Virus record (IMG/VR): IMGVR_UViG_3300021963_000541
Span: 1-27,222 of that record
Length of the DNA stretch: 27,222 bases
Strand: one strand, 5' to 3'
Source of the DNA: a virus
In this document: in pieces, positions 27,123 to 27,222 of the stretch
How the letters are laid out: each line of letters opens with the position of its first letter
Position numbering within the stretch: the first letter of the stretch is position 1
Notes under the pieces: generated by a model
Database searches by the model: none
Seen by the model: the letters and a program-made list of their open reading frames with translations, nothing else
Told to the model about the DNA's origin: nothing
Made by a program: the position numbers and the translations under genes

Positions 27123-27222
27123 ACAGTTAATTTTTAGTAACTTAATTTTCAATGAGACTTATGCCCGTAAGTCTCTTCCTTTTTTAAAGGATGATTACTT
27201 TCAATCCCGTACCGATAAGACT
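27115..27222 (+). CDS. 41: Replicative helicase gp41, N-terminal part
   Basis: Only 36 codons are in the window; the gene continues beyond the edge. IEQLIFSNLIFNETYARKSL and LPFLKDDYFQSRTDK parallel the start of T4 gp41 (ILSHLIFDQAYFSKVWPYM, EYFES). gp41 is the DnaB-like hexameric helicase-primase partner. It starts within the end of the preceding gene. Confidence 0.8.
   Translation, partial: MIEQLIFSNLIFNETYARKSLPFLKDDYFQSRTDKT

Overview
The window is part of the genome of a T4-like tailed phage (myovirus) of a Gram-negative bacterium. The evidence is a set of T4-type replication genes that can be recognised by sequence: clamp-loader small subunit gp62, translational repressor RegA, family-B DNA polymerase gp43, RecA-like recombinase UvsX and the N-terminus of helicase gp41. 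Two perfect T4-type late promoter boxes (TATAAATA) and sigma70-like early promoters with an invariant 17-bp spacer agree with this. Gene density is very high, most genes are on the + strand, and many overlap by ATGA or GTGA. No tRNA, CRISPR array, integrase or photosynthesis gene was seen, so the host cannot be named.

Layout. (1) 1-1000: end of a membrane-protein gene, gp62 and regA, closed by a Rho-independent terminator. (2) 1061-3529: an HExxH metallopeptidase gene, then a late-promoter-led block of three basic or hydrophilic proteins that may be virion components. Two of these begin with a segment resembling a T4 capsid-targeting peptide. (3) 3519-4046: one minus-strand gene with NUMOD3-like repeats and its own promoter. 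(4) 4.1-9.4 kb: a modular early region. Small genes are separated by near-identical cassettes made of a stem-loop (GTAACTA/TAGTTAC), a quasi-palindrome (GTTTTACGATGCAAAAC), a strong promoter and a conserved leader. This closely resembles the PeSL mobile regulatory cassettes known from T4-type phages. A 0.4-kb stretch at 7.4-7.8 kb has its own promoter and no convincing ORF, and is a candidate structured RNA. (5) 9.8-12.3 kb: a tightly coupled array containing eight diverged copies of one small gene family (MNERIK...FAELIVREC...HFGVEE). (6) 12.3-20.2 kb: further accessory genes, including a MazG-like protein, a HAD 5'-nucleotidase, a metallophosphoesterase, an AbrB-like protein, a dCMP deaminase and a rubredoxin. 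(7) 20.2-21.3 kb: a late promoter, a structured leader, a phasin-like gene and Hsp20. (8) 21.3-27.2 kb: DNA polymerase, small T4-like genes, UvsX, an AAA+ ATPase and the start of gp41.

How it works together. The flanks encode replication and recombination; in T4 regA and gene 43 are adjacent, while here they are separated by about 20 kb of mostly small early genes. The deaminase, nucleotidase and MazG-like proteins would adjust nucleotide pools for phage DNA synthesis. Most of the small genes are unrecognised and are probably host-takeover or accessory functions. Their repeated promoter cassettes suggest they are shuffled as modules.
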